Shown piece by piece: positions 35,311 through 44,175 of a stretch of 64,000 nucleotides of DNA. The notes below the pieces were generated by a model. That model was not told where the DNA came from, did not search any database, and worked only from the letters and a program-made list of their open reading frames with translations. Position 1 is the stretch's first letter. Every line of letters starts with the position of its first letter. Origin of the DNA: an uncultured Mediterraneibacter sp. (lineage in GTDB: Bacteria > Bacillota > Clostridia > Lachnospirales > Lachnospiraceae). The position numbers and the translations under genes were made by a program. The DNA is taken from assembly GCA_944384505.1 (NCBI GenBank), contig CALWTQ010000009.1:1-64000 (forward strand), given 5' to 3'.

Positions 35311-37887
35311 TCATCCGGCCAGTCTCTCCACCACGCTCCCCTTTCGTGCCATCACCGCTCCCGCGGCCACCGGAATGACGGCGCATACTGCCAGGATAAA
35401 CGCCGTCATCCCCACTGCGGGCCACACCGGCACCACAAACGGCGCCTGCATATAATTCATGGACTGATATACTGCATAGGTTACCGCCAGCCCTAAAGTT
35501 CCGGTGATGAGAAGAGATCCGGCGGCAAATATCAGCCCTTCCAGCACAAGCAGCCGGTTCCTCTGCCGGTCTGTCATCCCGATGCTCTCCAGGATGGCCA
35601 GCTCCATCTGCCGGCTCTGAATATTGCCGGTCACAGTGTTGATATAGTTGAGGATTCCGATCATAGCCAGGATCAGGGCAATTCCCGTGCCCACTTCTTT
35701 CATATTTCCCTGCGCACGCTCCACCTCTTCCATGGACTCCAGTTTTGAATCCCAGGAGAAGTCCTTCCCGTCAGGGCTGCTCTGTATCAGGTCTTTTACC
35801 GCATTTTCAGCATCTGTATCATACTCCTCATCATATCTTACCGCGGCTTTTGAGACATAAGTATCGCTCAGGAAATTTTTTACAACAGAGTCACTTGTGA
35901 TGATCGTAGGCGGACAGCCCAGCAGCGATCCTGTATAATACCCCTCGTTTGTCAGCCCCGCGATCTGAAATGTTCTGGTATTCTCCGGCCTGCCATATTC
36001 GGCGCAGGTGACTTTCTTTCCCCAAAGATCATCCATGGTCAGATCCAGGCTGTTCTGATACAGAACACATGTCTTTCCTGACATGAAATCTTCTTTGTTT
36101 AGTTCCGTATTCACAGTCTCCTGCAGGTAAGGGAACTCTTCTTCCGTAATCCCCAGTATTACAGAGCCGAAATTTTCCGGGTGTTCTTTATATTCTTCCA
36201 GATTGTCCTCATATGGAGTGTACATCCACTTTGCATAGAATTCTTCCATCCATAGATCCGCGAAATCCGGCTCCCATGGAACCATCGTCCTTCCTGTCAC
36301 GACCGGGCAGACCTCCTTTACCCCTTCAATATTTTCCAGATCATTCAGGAAATCCTCCGTCAGCAGCGGCTTCCACTCAGACTGGTTTTCTTTTTTAAGG
36401 GTATCGTTGATGATCACTATATCTGAGTCCATGTGGTTGGATACGATTGTCCTCGCGCCCTGGCTCTCAATCAGGGTGCTCACACAGAGGAACACGGACA
36501 TGCCCGCGGCCAGGGACACCATGATTATGGCCGATTTCTTCTTATCCTTTAAGATCTGATCCAGGGCCATTCTCCGCAGCAGACCTGCACGTCTTCTGCG
36601 GCTGCCGTCCTGCTTACTGCTCAACTTACTGTTCTGCCTTCTGCCCTGCTTTCTCCCCGCTTTTTCCCGCGGCGCACTGATTCTCACACGCCACGCAGAC
36701 GCCGGACGGTACCCGGCCGCCTCTACAGGCGTGATCTCCGCGGCCAGCTTTGCCGGCTTCCTGCTGCCTGTAAATATTGTAAACGCTGCCGCCAGAACTG
36801 TCAGAATCAGCACTGCCGGATTCAGAGATACATGGATTTCTCCGGCCATGCCAGTGCGGATTCCAAGAGATCGGATCACGGAGGGGAGCAGGAGGAATGA
36901 CACCGCGCATCCCGCCAGAATTCCCGCTGTGATTCCCGCCCCTCCCAGGATCAGCATCTGCCCCCGGATCAGAGAACGGATCTGTCTTCCTGTGGTCCCG
37001 ATAGTCTGGAGCAGCCCGTAATACCGTACATTCCCGGCCACGGACAGATACATGATATTGTAGATCAGAAGATAGGCACACAGGCAGGTCACAAAAGCCA
37101 GCGCACACAGTCCGAAGAAAATCGGCAGGGAATACCCCATATCCCCGGTAAAATACAGCGCCTGCTGTTTCCCCAGATCCATACTCTCAATAAAATCTTC
37201 CTGCTCCCCGGACGTCATAATCCACTTGTCAAAGTCCAAATGATACCTTCCGCACCATACTTCTGATATGTCAAAGCCGGACGCCTGGTAGAATGCTTCC
37301 GATACATAAAGGGCGCTCTTCGTCCCATATCCGTCCCACATGCCGGATATGACGAATTCCTTTGAGATCAGATTTCCCTCTCCATCCCGATAGTCCGCCC
37401 GGAAGGAATCTCCCACCGACAGCCCCGCAAGCCCGGCTTCTTCAAGCGCCTCTTCTGTTACCATGACCTGATTTTCTTCCTCAGGGTATGTTCCCTTCAC
37501 CCATTCCCGGGCCGGAGCCATGATCTCATCCCAGCACACTTCGTCCGCCCAGATACACGACATCTCCACTGTATCGTCATTTTCCGTAGCTTCGATATAT
37601 CCTGACATCGCCAGGACGCCCGCCCTGGCAATGTCAGGATCGGACTCGCACTTTTCTCTCTGTTCTTCTGTAACACCAAACATAACAGCGTCATAATCCC
37701 CGCCGTTTAGCCGGATATTCTGGAGCCTCTGCATTTTGAAATAGGTGATTCCGACTGTAAAAATGCAAAACAGCATAAAGGACGCGAGTACGATAGAAAG
37801 AAAAACGATCAGGTTTCTTCCCTTATTATTTTTCAGGGAGCTTTTCGCCATACGAGTGATGATCCTCCGGTTATTATTTGCCAGCAT
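35311..37887 (-). CDS. large FtsX-type ABC permease
   Basis: An 858-residue permease of the MacB/FtsX group. One helix near the start (~27-47) is followed by a large extracellular region (~50-265), a set of three helices (~270-400), a cytoplasmic basic linker (~420-460), a second unit with one helix, another extracellular region (~500-715) and three last helices. That is the ten-helix YtrF/MacB-like double unit. The ATG at 37887 overlaps the stop of the ATPase gene by 14 nt. Because that ATPase is truncated, this permease has probably lost its local energy partner. Confidence 0.85.
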   Translation of the reverse strand: MLANNNRRIITRMAKSSLKNNKGRNLIVFLSIVLASFMLFCIFTVGITYFKMQRLQNIRLNGGDYDAVMFGVTEEQREKCESDPDIARAGVLAMSGYIEATENDDTVEMSCIWADEVCWDEIMAPAREWVKGTYPEEENQVMVTEEALEEAGLAGLSVGDSFRADYRDGEGNLISKEFVISGMWDGYGTKSALYVSEAFYQASGFDISEVWCGRYHLDFDKWIMTSGEQEDFIESMDLGKQQALYFTGDMGYSLPIFFGLCALAFVTCLCAYLLIYNIMYLSVAGNVRYYGLLQTIGTTGRQIRSLIRGQMLILGGAGITAGILAGCAVSFLLLPSVIRSLGIRTGMAGEIHVSLNPAVLILTVLAAAFTIFTGSRKPAKLAAEITPVEAAGYRPASAWRVRISAPREKAGRKQGRRQNSKLSSKQDGSRRRRAGLLRRMALDQILKDKKKSAIIMVSLAAGMSVFLCVSTLIESQGARTIVSNHMDSDIVIINDTLKKENQSEWKPLLTEDFLNDLENIEGVKEVCPVVTGRTMVPWEPDFADLWMEEFYAKWMYTPYEDNLEEYKEHPENFGSVILGITEEEFPYLQETVNTELNKEDFMSGKTCVLYQNSLDLTMDDLWGKKVTCAEYGRPENTRTFQIAGLTNEGYYTGSLLGCPPTIITSDSVVKNFLSDTYVSKAAVRYDEEYDTDAENAVKDLIQSSPDGKDFSWDSKLESMEEVERAQGNMKEVGTGIALILAMIGILNYINTVTGNIQSRQMELAILESIGMTDRQRNRLLVLEGLIFAAGSLLITGTLGLAVTYAVYQSMNYMQAPFVVPVWPAVGMTAFILAVCAVIPVAAGAVMARKGSVVERLAG

Positions 37888-38119
37888 GGAGATCACCCGC
37901 CCTTCCATACTCCCGGTCTCCGGCAGCCCCGCCGTCCGCTCCTGCAATTCTCCCGTCCTCTATGTGTACGATCCGATCCGCCATCTGAGCGATATCATTG
38001 TCATGCGTGATCAATATCACAGTCTGCTGGAACTGCTTTGCCGCCACTTTCAGCAGACCCATCACATCATGGCCGGACGCGGTATCCAGATTGCCCGTGG
38101 GCTCATCGGTAAACTTTAG
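37874..38119 (-). pseudogene. ABC ATPase, C-terminal fragment cut by mobile element
   Basis: The last ~80 residues of a MacB/LolD-type ATPase remain. The frame reads TDEPTGNLDT (Walker B and D-loop), then ITHDNDIAQMADRIVHIEDGRI (H-loop and C-terminus). Everything before Walker B, including Walker A and the signature motif, is missing: the frame runs into sequence that is repeated at 42536 and does not belong to ABC proteins. A normal protein is ~230 residues, so about 150 are lost. The 5' part is not found elsewhere in the window. Confidence 0.8.
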
Positions 38120-38172
38120 CCCCTCTTCCTTCCTGCCTGGAAATACTTGGGTTTAACAGCATACAAAACTGT
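38109..38172. repeat. direct repeat A, likely element end
   Basis: About 64 bp that recur, with roughly 80% identity by eye, at 42536-42594. Both copies begin GTAAACTT and end TTTAACAGCATACAAAACTGT-like; they share CTTCCTGCC in the middle. Copy A begins exactly where the ABC ATPase frame loses similarity. The 38173-38450 stretch that follows holds only an AT-rich spacer with a hairpin (38228-38263, AAGCCAGTA/TACTGGCTT). Confidence 0.7.
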
Positions 38173-38452
38173 GTTTTCCGTTTAAAGACTTCAATATATT
38201 GCGAAGAAATCTTTTCGCTAATATTCAAAAGCCAGTACAAGGTTTATTCCCGATACTGGCTTTGCAATCTAAATAGGAGTTATTTGATTTAATGTAAGTT
38301 GTTGAAATCTTTTCAAATTATATTTTCAATAATTAACGAACATATTTATATTCTTCGATTCCCTTATTTTGAAGTTCCTTGACTATTCATGGAAATTTTT
38401 CAACACTCAACACATTTTTATCTATAATTAGTTGTAAGATCTTTAAATTATA

Positions 38453-39457
38453 GCAATCCAAATAAATATCGCACAGATTTGACAAAGGTACTATGATTAA
38501 GGTAGAGGTGATATTTATGTTACACAATGAAGAAAGACATTTAATTATCCAAGCCCTTAATCATCATATCCCTGTCAAGGAAATAGCCGAATGCTTTTCG
38601 GTAAACACAAGTACCATTTACCGTTTACGCAAGCAGATGGAAATGACCGGTTCTGTGGAAACCCGTACATCTCTGCGTGGCCGCAAACCCGTCCTTTCCA
38701 ATGACGACATCGTTCATATTGACAACTTAATCCAACAACAGCCGGATATTACAATCAATGAAATCATGGATACCCTTCATCTGAAGGTCAGTGATGAAAC
38801 CGTCCGACAAGCTGTTTTAAAACTGGGATATGTCTATAAGAAGAAATCCCTCCATGCTTCGGAACAGGAGCGTCCCCGACATTCAATTGAAGCGAAAAAA
38901 CTGGCAGCAATGTATTCCGGAGAACGGCTCAAAGCACCTTGTGTTTCTCGATGAAAGCGGAATCAATACGGACATGACCAGACGTTATGCACGGGCTAAA
39001 AAGAATCAGCGTGCGGTTGACAGTACGCCGTTAAACACTCCAGCCACGACAACGATTCTATCCTCCATACGCCTGGATGGATCCTGTATTTACACCACGT
39101 ATCAGGGAGGCACCACAGCCGAACGATTTGAAAGATATCTGAAATCGGATTTGCTTCCAACATTAGAGCCTGATGACATCATTGTGATGGATAATATGCG
39201 TTCCCACCATGCAAAGGTGGTAAAGAATCTTTTAGATGAGAAGCATATACAATATTTATATCTTCCACCATATAGCCCAGACTATAATCCGATTGAAAAT
39301 ATGTGGTCAAAAATCAAAGCTAATATGAGAAAGCAAAAAGTACGTGCCGCACCCCTATTACCCGAAGCTATCGAGAAAGCGTTTTCTACCATTCACATAT
39401 CGGATTGTATTGGATGCTTTCATGCGTGTGGGTATGTGCAATAATTTATTGGATTGC
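38453..39457 (+). mobile_element. IS630-family insertion sequence
   Basis: A 1005-bp element with inverted ends GCAATCCAA.TAAAT / ATTTATTGGATTGC and flanking TA dinucleotides on both sides, the target duplication typical of the IS630/Tc1 group. It carries one transposase in two frames (38517-39444). Confidence 0.88.
38517..39444 (+). CDS. IS630-family transposase in two frames
   Basis: The first frame (38517-38954) gives an HTH region (VKEIAECFSVNTSTIYRLRKQM) and HTH_32-like part. The second (overlapping, to 39444) gives the DDE catalytic domain: LVFLDESG (first Asp), IVMDNMRSHH (second Asp) and YNPIENMWSKIK (Glu). The frames join around 38928-38935 (CTCAAAGC), where dropping one A restores continuity. 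This may be a programmed shift, as in some IS630 members, or a one-base inactivating insertion. The ATG at 38517 follows AGGTGATATTT. Confidence 0.85.
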
Positions 39458-39472
39458 TATAGTATCCATTTT

Positions 39473-40150
39473 CTAATTCACTATTTTTCTTAAATCCTCT
39501 AACATTTTTTTCATATCCTCACTGTCATGTTTTAGTAATTCATCATTTATCCCACAATCTATTACTACATCAACCATTTCTTCTATTACAGAAAGCAGCG
39601 AAGAAAATTCATACCCAGATATCTCATCTGATAAAGTTATAATTGATGAATGTTCCGGACTGCGAAAAGATTGCCTAATTCTTTTTTTTAATTTTTTATT
39701 TGCCGGATAAAAAATCCTGTGTAAATCTGTTATAACAATTGCCAAATTCTTAACTGATAGAGCAAGTATATTCTCAAAGTTATTTTCCCTGTTTCTATCA
39801 AATGCATCTTCTTTTATTTTTAGAATTTGGTTTTTCTTTAATTCAAATTCGTACGCCAAATCGTTTCTTCTGTATTTCTTTATTTTTTTAAAACGAAATC
39901 TATCAAGAAACTTAATTACCCGCGGAACTATAACGGATATAACAATCCAGATTGAAAAAAAGAGCGCCAAAATAGAAATAATTGCATTAACGCCCCCATT
40001 GGTACTCTCTATAATTTCCACGTTATTTATTTTTCGAACAGTATATGCTGTATTAGATATTATATCATATATCAATGATGTTAATACTCCTGATGTTAAA
40101 CCTGTAATAGCATTCCATATTTTATTTTCGAATTTCTTATATTTTTCCAT
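39473..40150 (-). CDS. hypothetical membrane protein (island cargo)
   Basis: I do not recognise this 225-residue protein. It has two hydrophobic segments (~15-35 and ~53-76) followed by a basic stretch and a long helical cytoplasmic domain rich in Lys, Glu and Asn. AGGAGG lies 8 nt before the ATG. Base composition is far more AT-rich than the chromosomal genes around the island. Its stop is 16 bp from the right end of the IS630 element. An inverted repeat (40277-40316) lies upstream. Two-helix membrane effectors occur in defence systems, but nothing here proves that role. Confidence 0.65.
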   Translation of the reverse strand: MEKYKKFENKIWNAITGLTSGVLTSLIYDIISNTAYTVRKINNVEIIESTNGGVNAIISILALFFSIWIVISVIVPRVIKFLDRFRFKKIKKYRRNDLAYEFELKKNQILKIKEDAFDRNRENNFENILALSVKNLAIVITDLHRIFYPANKKLKKRIRQSFRSPEHSSIITLSDEISGYEFSSLLSVIEEMVDVVIDCGINDELLKHDSEDMKKMLEDLRKIVN

Positions 40151-40276
40151 ATGACAATCCTCCTAACCGCTATTCGCATACCGATACTCTTCCAATTATA
40201 AAGCAAATAGCATATAGTTTACTAACTATAACTACATTTTCCAAAAACTCCCCTTCATAACATTTACTATAATTAT

Positions 40277-40316
40277 ATCCTTGTCAATGAATGAAATACA
40301 CATCATTGACAAGGAT
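40277..40316. promoter_or_regulatory. 14-bp inverted repeat, ATCCTTGTCAATGA
   Basis: Perfect arms 40277-40290 and 40303-40316 around 12 bases. It lies between the two minus-strand cargo genes and resembles the dyad at 41059-41086 (TGTCAAAT, 12 bases, ATTTGACA). It may be an operator for the nearby HTH protein or a terminator of the upstream gene; it lacks a T run. Confidence 0.5.
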
Positions 40317-40362
40317 CAGTTATTGAAAGTAGTTTTGAGTTTCTGAAAATGCATTATGCTAC

Positions 40363-40953
40363 TTAGATATCTATATCGCGAGGTTTCTTCCGAGGACGTA
40401 ATGGTAAATCAGTTTTATTCAGCAACCGATTATGAGTATTAATAGCTTTAACAATCGGTTTCCGACATCCATGAAAGAATTCTGCTAGTAAATTGTCTGG
40501 ATTATTTTCGAAATAGGCATATACTAGATCATCAAGCCATTCTATATAATCCAAACATTTTTCAGCAGCCATCGACTCAACAGGTAATAATGTATAGATA
40601 ATGTAAAGAAAGAGCAGTCCATAACAGCTTATTGATTTGTTTTTGGCTATAGAAACTCTGGTCAATTTTTCTAATTGTTTTATCGATGCAAATGTTGCCA
40701 TATTAACCTCTGGAGTTTCTTTTTCTTGTAGATCACAAATAAAGCATTTTACTTTACGAACTACAAACCTTTTTGTTCGTCCCATATAAACAGTTCCTGT
40801 TAAACTGTCATAAAGCTGCTTAGAATCTCCATTCGGATTCGCTTTTGCAACCTCAATCAAAAGATGCTCCAAATCAATATTTCTTACATATTCATTTTCA
40901 TACGAGCCTGAAACATTAATATAAACATAGTCAAAAATACATCCAAGATTCAT
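40363..40953 (-). CDS. hypothetical protein (island cargo)
   Basis: A 196-residue AT-rich gene I cannot assign. The protein has an N-terminal beta-like region, a Cys pair (KCFICDLQ, ~69-74), one hydrophobic helix (SCYGLLFLYIIYTLLPV, ~110-126) and a basic C-terminus (RPRKKPRDIDI). GAAAGGAG precedes the ATG. It is divergent from the 443-residue HTH gene, with an inverted TGTCAAAT repeat in the intergenic space, so the HTH protein may repress both. Confidence 0.6.
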   Translation of the reverse strand: MNLGCIFDYVYINVSGSYENEYVRNIDLEHLLIEVAKANPNGDSKQLYDSLTGTVYMGRTKRFVVRKVKCFICDLQEKETPEVNMATFASIKQLEKLTRVSIAKNKSISCYGLLFLYIIYTLLPVESMAAEKCLDYIEWLDDLVYAYFENNPDNLLAEFFHGCRKPIVKAINTHNRLLNKTDLPLRPRKKPRDIDI

Positions 40954-41057
40954 ACTAATATCTCCTTTCCTTTTTCGTTTAACACGCTCTTGTCTTTTCC
41001 TGAACGATATTATAAACTAAATTTAACAAGAATCAAACAAAAGACAAAAGTATCCCT

Positions 41058-41085
41058 GTCAAATGAAAGAACGCATATTTGACAA
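41058..41085. promoter_or_regulatory. TGTCAAAT dyad upstream of HTH gene
   Basis: TGTCAAAT and ATTTGACA separated by 12 bases, about 40 bp before the ATG of the 443-residue gene and ~105 bp from the divergent gene. Same half-site type and same 12-base centre as the repeat at 40277-40316. Confidence 0.5.
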
Positions 41086-41124
41086 TACTGTCCGTCTTTT
41101 TGTCAAGAAGGGGGATCATCTAAT

Positions 41125-42456
41125 ATGTCAGTATCTAATGATATTAATATTTCCTATTCTATTTATATTTCCAAAGCAATTGGCTGGTATCTTGATACAA
41201 CAAATAAAATATCTGGTCATAAAAAGTTCACTCAAGACGAAATAGCCCGTAAAATGGGACTCACTGTATCTGCTCTTAGTAGAAAAATAATACGGCCTAA
41301 AGATGCTAATCAAATCAATGACAAGAATTCTTTAAAAGATCGGAATAAACGTAAACTAGAAATTAACGAAGCAAAAAAATTATGTAACATCTTGGGTTTG
41401 TCATTAAATGATGTTGTCTATTTTTATGACCACAAAGATTATTTTGAATCTGATATAGAATTTTTTGACAAAATGATTCTTTTGACAAAATCATTGACAA
41501 TTTCTCCTGTCCAAACTGGTAAGACAGATGATTTTCTTTCTGAGCTATATGTAGAAAAATCTGACGCAACAGAAGATATGCCCTCGAATTTTATTACGGA
41601 TATTAATCATCCCGATTTTAAACCTTGGTTAGGAAATTTTTTCTGCTATTTTTCCAGCACCAGTTCTGATGAAGCTGGAAAAACACGTAAAAAGCGCTTT
41701 GAACGGCAAAGCGATGATCCTGAACTGGATGAATTATTAAAAGTTACACCTAATGACTATATCTTTTGTGGTATTTTAAGTATCGGAAACAAACCTAAAT
41801 TCAATGACAACTATTGTCATGTCGAGTTTAAATTTCTTGCAGATCCACAGGAATTGCACATCAAAAGGTACCAAGGAATCCTCACCATATCGAGAATTCG
41901 AAATGTCATTTTTTGTGAGTTGGGAAACAATAATGAAGGTGAAATATCATATCTTATTATTGAGAAAAAGGAAATTGGAAGCATGCACCCTCATGTCGAA
42001 TATAGTATGGGAATGGTGTTAACTGTATCAAGTATAGATGGTCATAGACGTCCGTGTTGTGAACGTATTATAATATCACGCACACCTATAGATATATATT
42101 CTGAAAATTATAAGGCTTTAAAGGCCAATCTATATATGAATGATAATATGATTCGTATAACAGAATGGGGATATAACGAGCTAATTAAAGAAATTGAAAG
42201 ATCTAGCAACCCAGTACTTGCTGAAATAGCCGAAAAGTATCCTAATTTAGAAAGCTTAAAAAGTGGAGCAGTTTCTTTTGATAAATGTGCATTTATTCCC
42301 GAAACATATATTGATAGTTTAGCCAATCTAACACCTGTAGCAAGAAAAAAATTCGAAATAATGCTACGACTCCATTCTATCGCACCGTGGTACAGCAAAA
42401 CCAAGTCAACCAAAATAAGTGACTTATTAGGAATAAAACAAAAAGTTGAACACTGA
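41125..42456 (+). CDS. HTH protein of unknown function (island cargo)
   Basis: A 443-residue protein with an N-terminal XRE-like HTH (~33-60, FTQDEIARKMGLTVSALSRKI, then LCNILGLSLNDVVYFYDHKD ~85-105). The remaining ~330 residues match nothing I know; they look like mixed alpha/beta with several conserved-looking aromatic residues. AGAAGGGGG precedes the ATG. It is AT-rich and divergent from a 196-residue unknown gene. It may be a regulator with a sensor domain for the cargo genes, or a DNA-binding effector. Confidence 0.65.
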   Translation: MSVSNDINISYSIYISKAIGWYLDTTNKISGHKKFTQDEIARKMGLTVSALSRKIIRPKDANQINDKNSLKDRNKRKLEINEAKKLCNILGLSLNDVVYFYDHKDYFESDIEFFDKMILLTKSLTISPVQTGKTDDFLSELYVEKSDATEDMPSNFITDINHPDFKPWLGNFFCYFSSTSSDEAGKTRKKRFERQSDDPELDELLKVTPNDYIFCGILSIGNKPKFNDNYCHVEFKFLADPQELHIKRYQGILTISRIRNVIFCELGNNNEGEISYLIIEKKEIGSMHPHVEYSMGMVLTVSSIDGHRRPCCERIIISRTPIDIYSENYKALKANLYMNDNMIRITEWGYNELIKEIERSSNPVLAEIAEKYPNLESLKSGAVSFDKCAFIPETYIDSLANLTPVARKKFEIMLRLHSIAPWYSKTKSTKISDLLGIKQKVEH

Positions 42457-42487
42457 TATTTTCGGAGTATCCAAAAGTTTGTATAAC

Positions 42488-42527
42488 CTTCAAACTGATG
42501 TAAGATGTCCCTTACCGGTTTGAAGGT
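42488..42527 (+). terminator. hairpin after the HTH gene
   Basis: CCTTCAAAC / GTTTGAAGG with a 22-base loop, 32 nt past the stop codon. There is no strong T run, so it is a tentative terminator or element-end structure. Confidence 0.4.
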
Positions 42528-42535
42528 TTATGTCC

Positions 42536-42594
42536 GTAAACTTATCCCCTTCTTCCTGCCCGAAAACACTGGCTTTAACAGCATACAAAACTGT
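42536..42594. repeat. direct repeat B, likely right end of the recombinase element
   Basis: Related to repeat A at 38109. It lies beyond the terminator of the KAP gene, the place where the right end of a Tn554-type element would be, since its recombinase genes lie at the opposite end. Confidence 0.6.
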
Positions 42595-42626
42595 ATCTAT
42601 TGTCTACTATTCTTAATGCGTCTGAA

Positions 42627-42674
42627 AAAGCAGGGTACTCCCTTTCTCTCATTGGGGGAGCTGACCTGCTTTTA
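42627..42674 (-). terminator. terminator of the KAP NTPase gene
   Basis: AAAAGCAGG / CCTGCTTTT outer stem with an inner CTCCC / GGGAG pair, ending in TTTTT on the minus strand; it begins 6 nt after the gene. Confidence 0.65.
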
Positions 42675-42679
42675 CTAAT

Positions 42680-44020
42680 CTATGCTTGTACTCCATTATA
42701 AGCCTTAATGCACTGTGCTTTAAAATCTCTGCTTATTTCTATTTCATTAAAAAAGTCCCCCGTGTCTTTTTCAAATGCATATCGATAAGCTGCCAAAATC
42801 TTTTTATGACCATCCTCAAATCTTTGCTCTTGTTCTTCCTTTGTTCCCTCACCGAAAAATCTCAAAACATATTTCCGATAACACTCAATTTCAGACATTA
42901 CTCTATCAATGAAGTCGCTTTTTCCCTCAAGAAATCTTTTCTTTTCTTCTACATTAATCATGTCTAAAAGAATAATAATTGCAACACATAAGGACATAAA
43001 TAAACCATCCGAATATGACGGCTCCACATAATCCTTGTCAACCGATTCAATCCTACTTTTATATATTAACTTGTCTCTAAGTGAAAATTTGTAATAATCA
43101 CTTAATTCATCTGCTATCATCGTTAACCAGTAATTGCTAGAATTAAAGCATTTTGTTTTTTGCTTATGAAAGCTGTCTAATTCTGGTAAATTAATTGAAA
43201 TATCAAAAAATCTGTTCAAATATCTTGTTGCATCAAATTCATTACCATAATAATTAGTTATTGTATGTACTAATTGTTCTTTATTCAACGATAAAACAAA
43301 TATGATCCTTTCATCGTCAAAATAATGCTTGATTCTTTCCAGCATTTCAATTGCAAATGACGGTTTACAGCGATCCAATTCATCAATAAAAACCACAAGC
43401 TTTTCAGCTTTTTCCACAATAATATCATTAAAGACATCTCGAACACATTCTTTAATATCTTCTTCTGTTTTGACTGCACTCAGTATATCCGCCTTTTCCT
43501 CTTGGATATCTTTTATAAGTGTAGCAGGATTTATCTTTTTGATTGAAATCGGCAGGGAAGAGGCAACTGTTAGCAATCGTTCTCCAAGAGATTTCGTATT
43601 GATTTTCGTGTTATATGATCCACCACACTGTTTTGTCATTACGAGCAATAGCGACATTAAAGGATCATTATGATCATCATACATCCATACGTTATAATAT
43701 ACTGGCAAATAAATATGCTCCACTGTAGTATTCTTTACAGCTACACTTTCCTTTAAATATTCATACGAATCTAAATCTTTCAAGGGCTTTTCTTCTGTTT
43801 CCATCATCTCTGCCCGGAAATATTTTAATGTTTCCTCAATCTGTCTGACAAAGAAAGTCTTCCCATCTCCCCATTTTGCATCTAAACTGATGAAAGCATT
43901 CCCTTCAATCAATTCCAATCCTTCTATAAATTCCTGAACATCTTTACCTCTATTAAAAGTATCCTCTTTTAAGGATGTCCAGATATTTATGTCGGTTGCT
44001 TCTTGAACATATTTTTTCAT
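42680..44020 (-). CDS. KAP-family P-loop NTPase
   Basis: A 446-residue P-loop ATPase. Walker A is DAKWGDGKT (47-55) and Walker B VVFIDELDR (209-217), matching the KAP family (Kidins220/PifA), whose bacterial members are often on mobile elements and some of which exclude phage, such as PifA of F plasmid. A large insertion follows Walker A; no clear transmembrane helices appear apart from a hydrophobic patch (~350-362). AGGAGG precedes the ATG. It lies 155 bp after the TnpC-like gene, as cargo of the recombinase element. Antiphage action is likely from family precedent but not shown here. Confidence 0.85.
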   Translation of the reverse strand: MKKYVQEATDINIWTSLKEDTFNRGKDVQEFIEGLELIEGNAFISLDAKWGDGKTFFVRQIEETLKYFRAEMMETEEKPLKDLDSYEYLKESVAVKNTTVEHIYLPVYYNVWMYDDHNDPLMSLLLVMTKQCGGSYNTKINTKSLGERLLTVASSLPISIKKINPATLIKDIQEEKADILSAVKTEEDIKECVRDVFNDIIVEKAEKLVVFIDELDRCKPSFAIEMLERIKHYFDDERIIFVLSLNKEQLVHTITNYYGNEFDATRYLNRFFDISINLPELDSFHKQKTKCFNSSNYWLTMIADELSDYYKFSLRDKLIYKSRIESVDKDYVEPSYSDGLFMSLCVAIIILLDMINVEEKKRFLEGKSDFIDRVMSEIECYRKYVLRFFGEGTKEEQEQRFEDGHKKILAAYRYAFEKDTGDFFNEIEISRDFKAQCIKAYNGVQA

Positions 44021-44175
44021 ATTTGTTCTTATCCTCCTGTGGGAAATATTTATAGCTTATTTTCTCACAGAAAGACTCACAGTACAACCATCTATCTCCA
44101 TAACAACCAACAGACACGCTCCCCGCATGTCTGCCGATCATCCTTATTTTCTTTTTTAATTCTACTATTCTCTTC

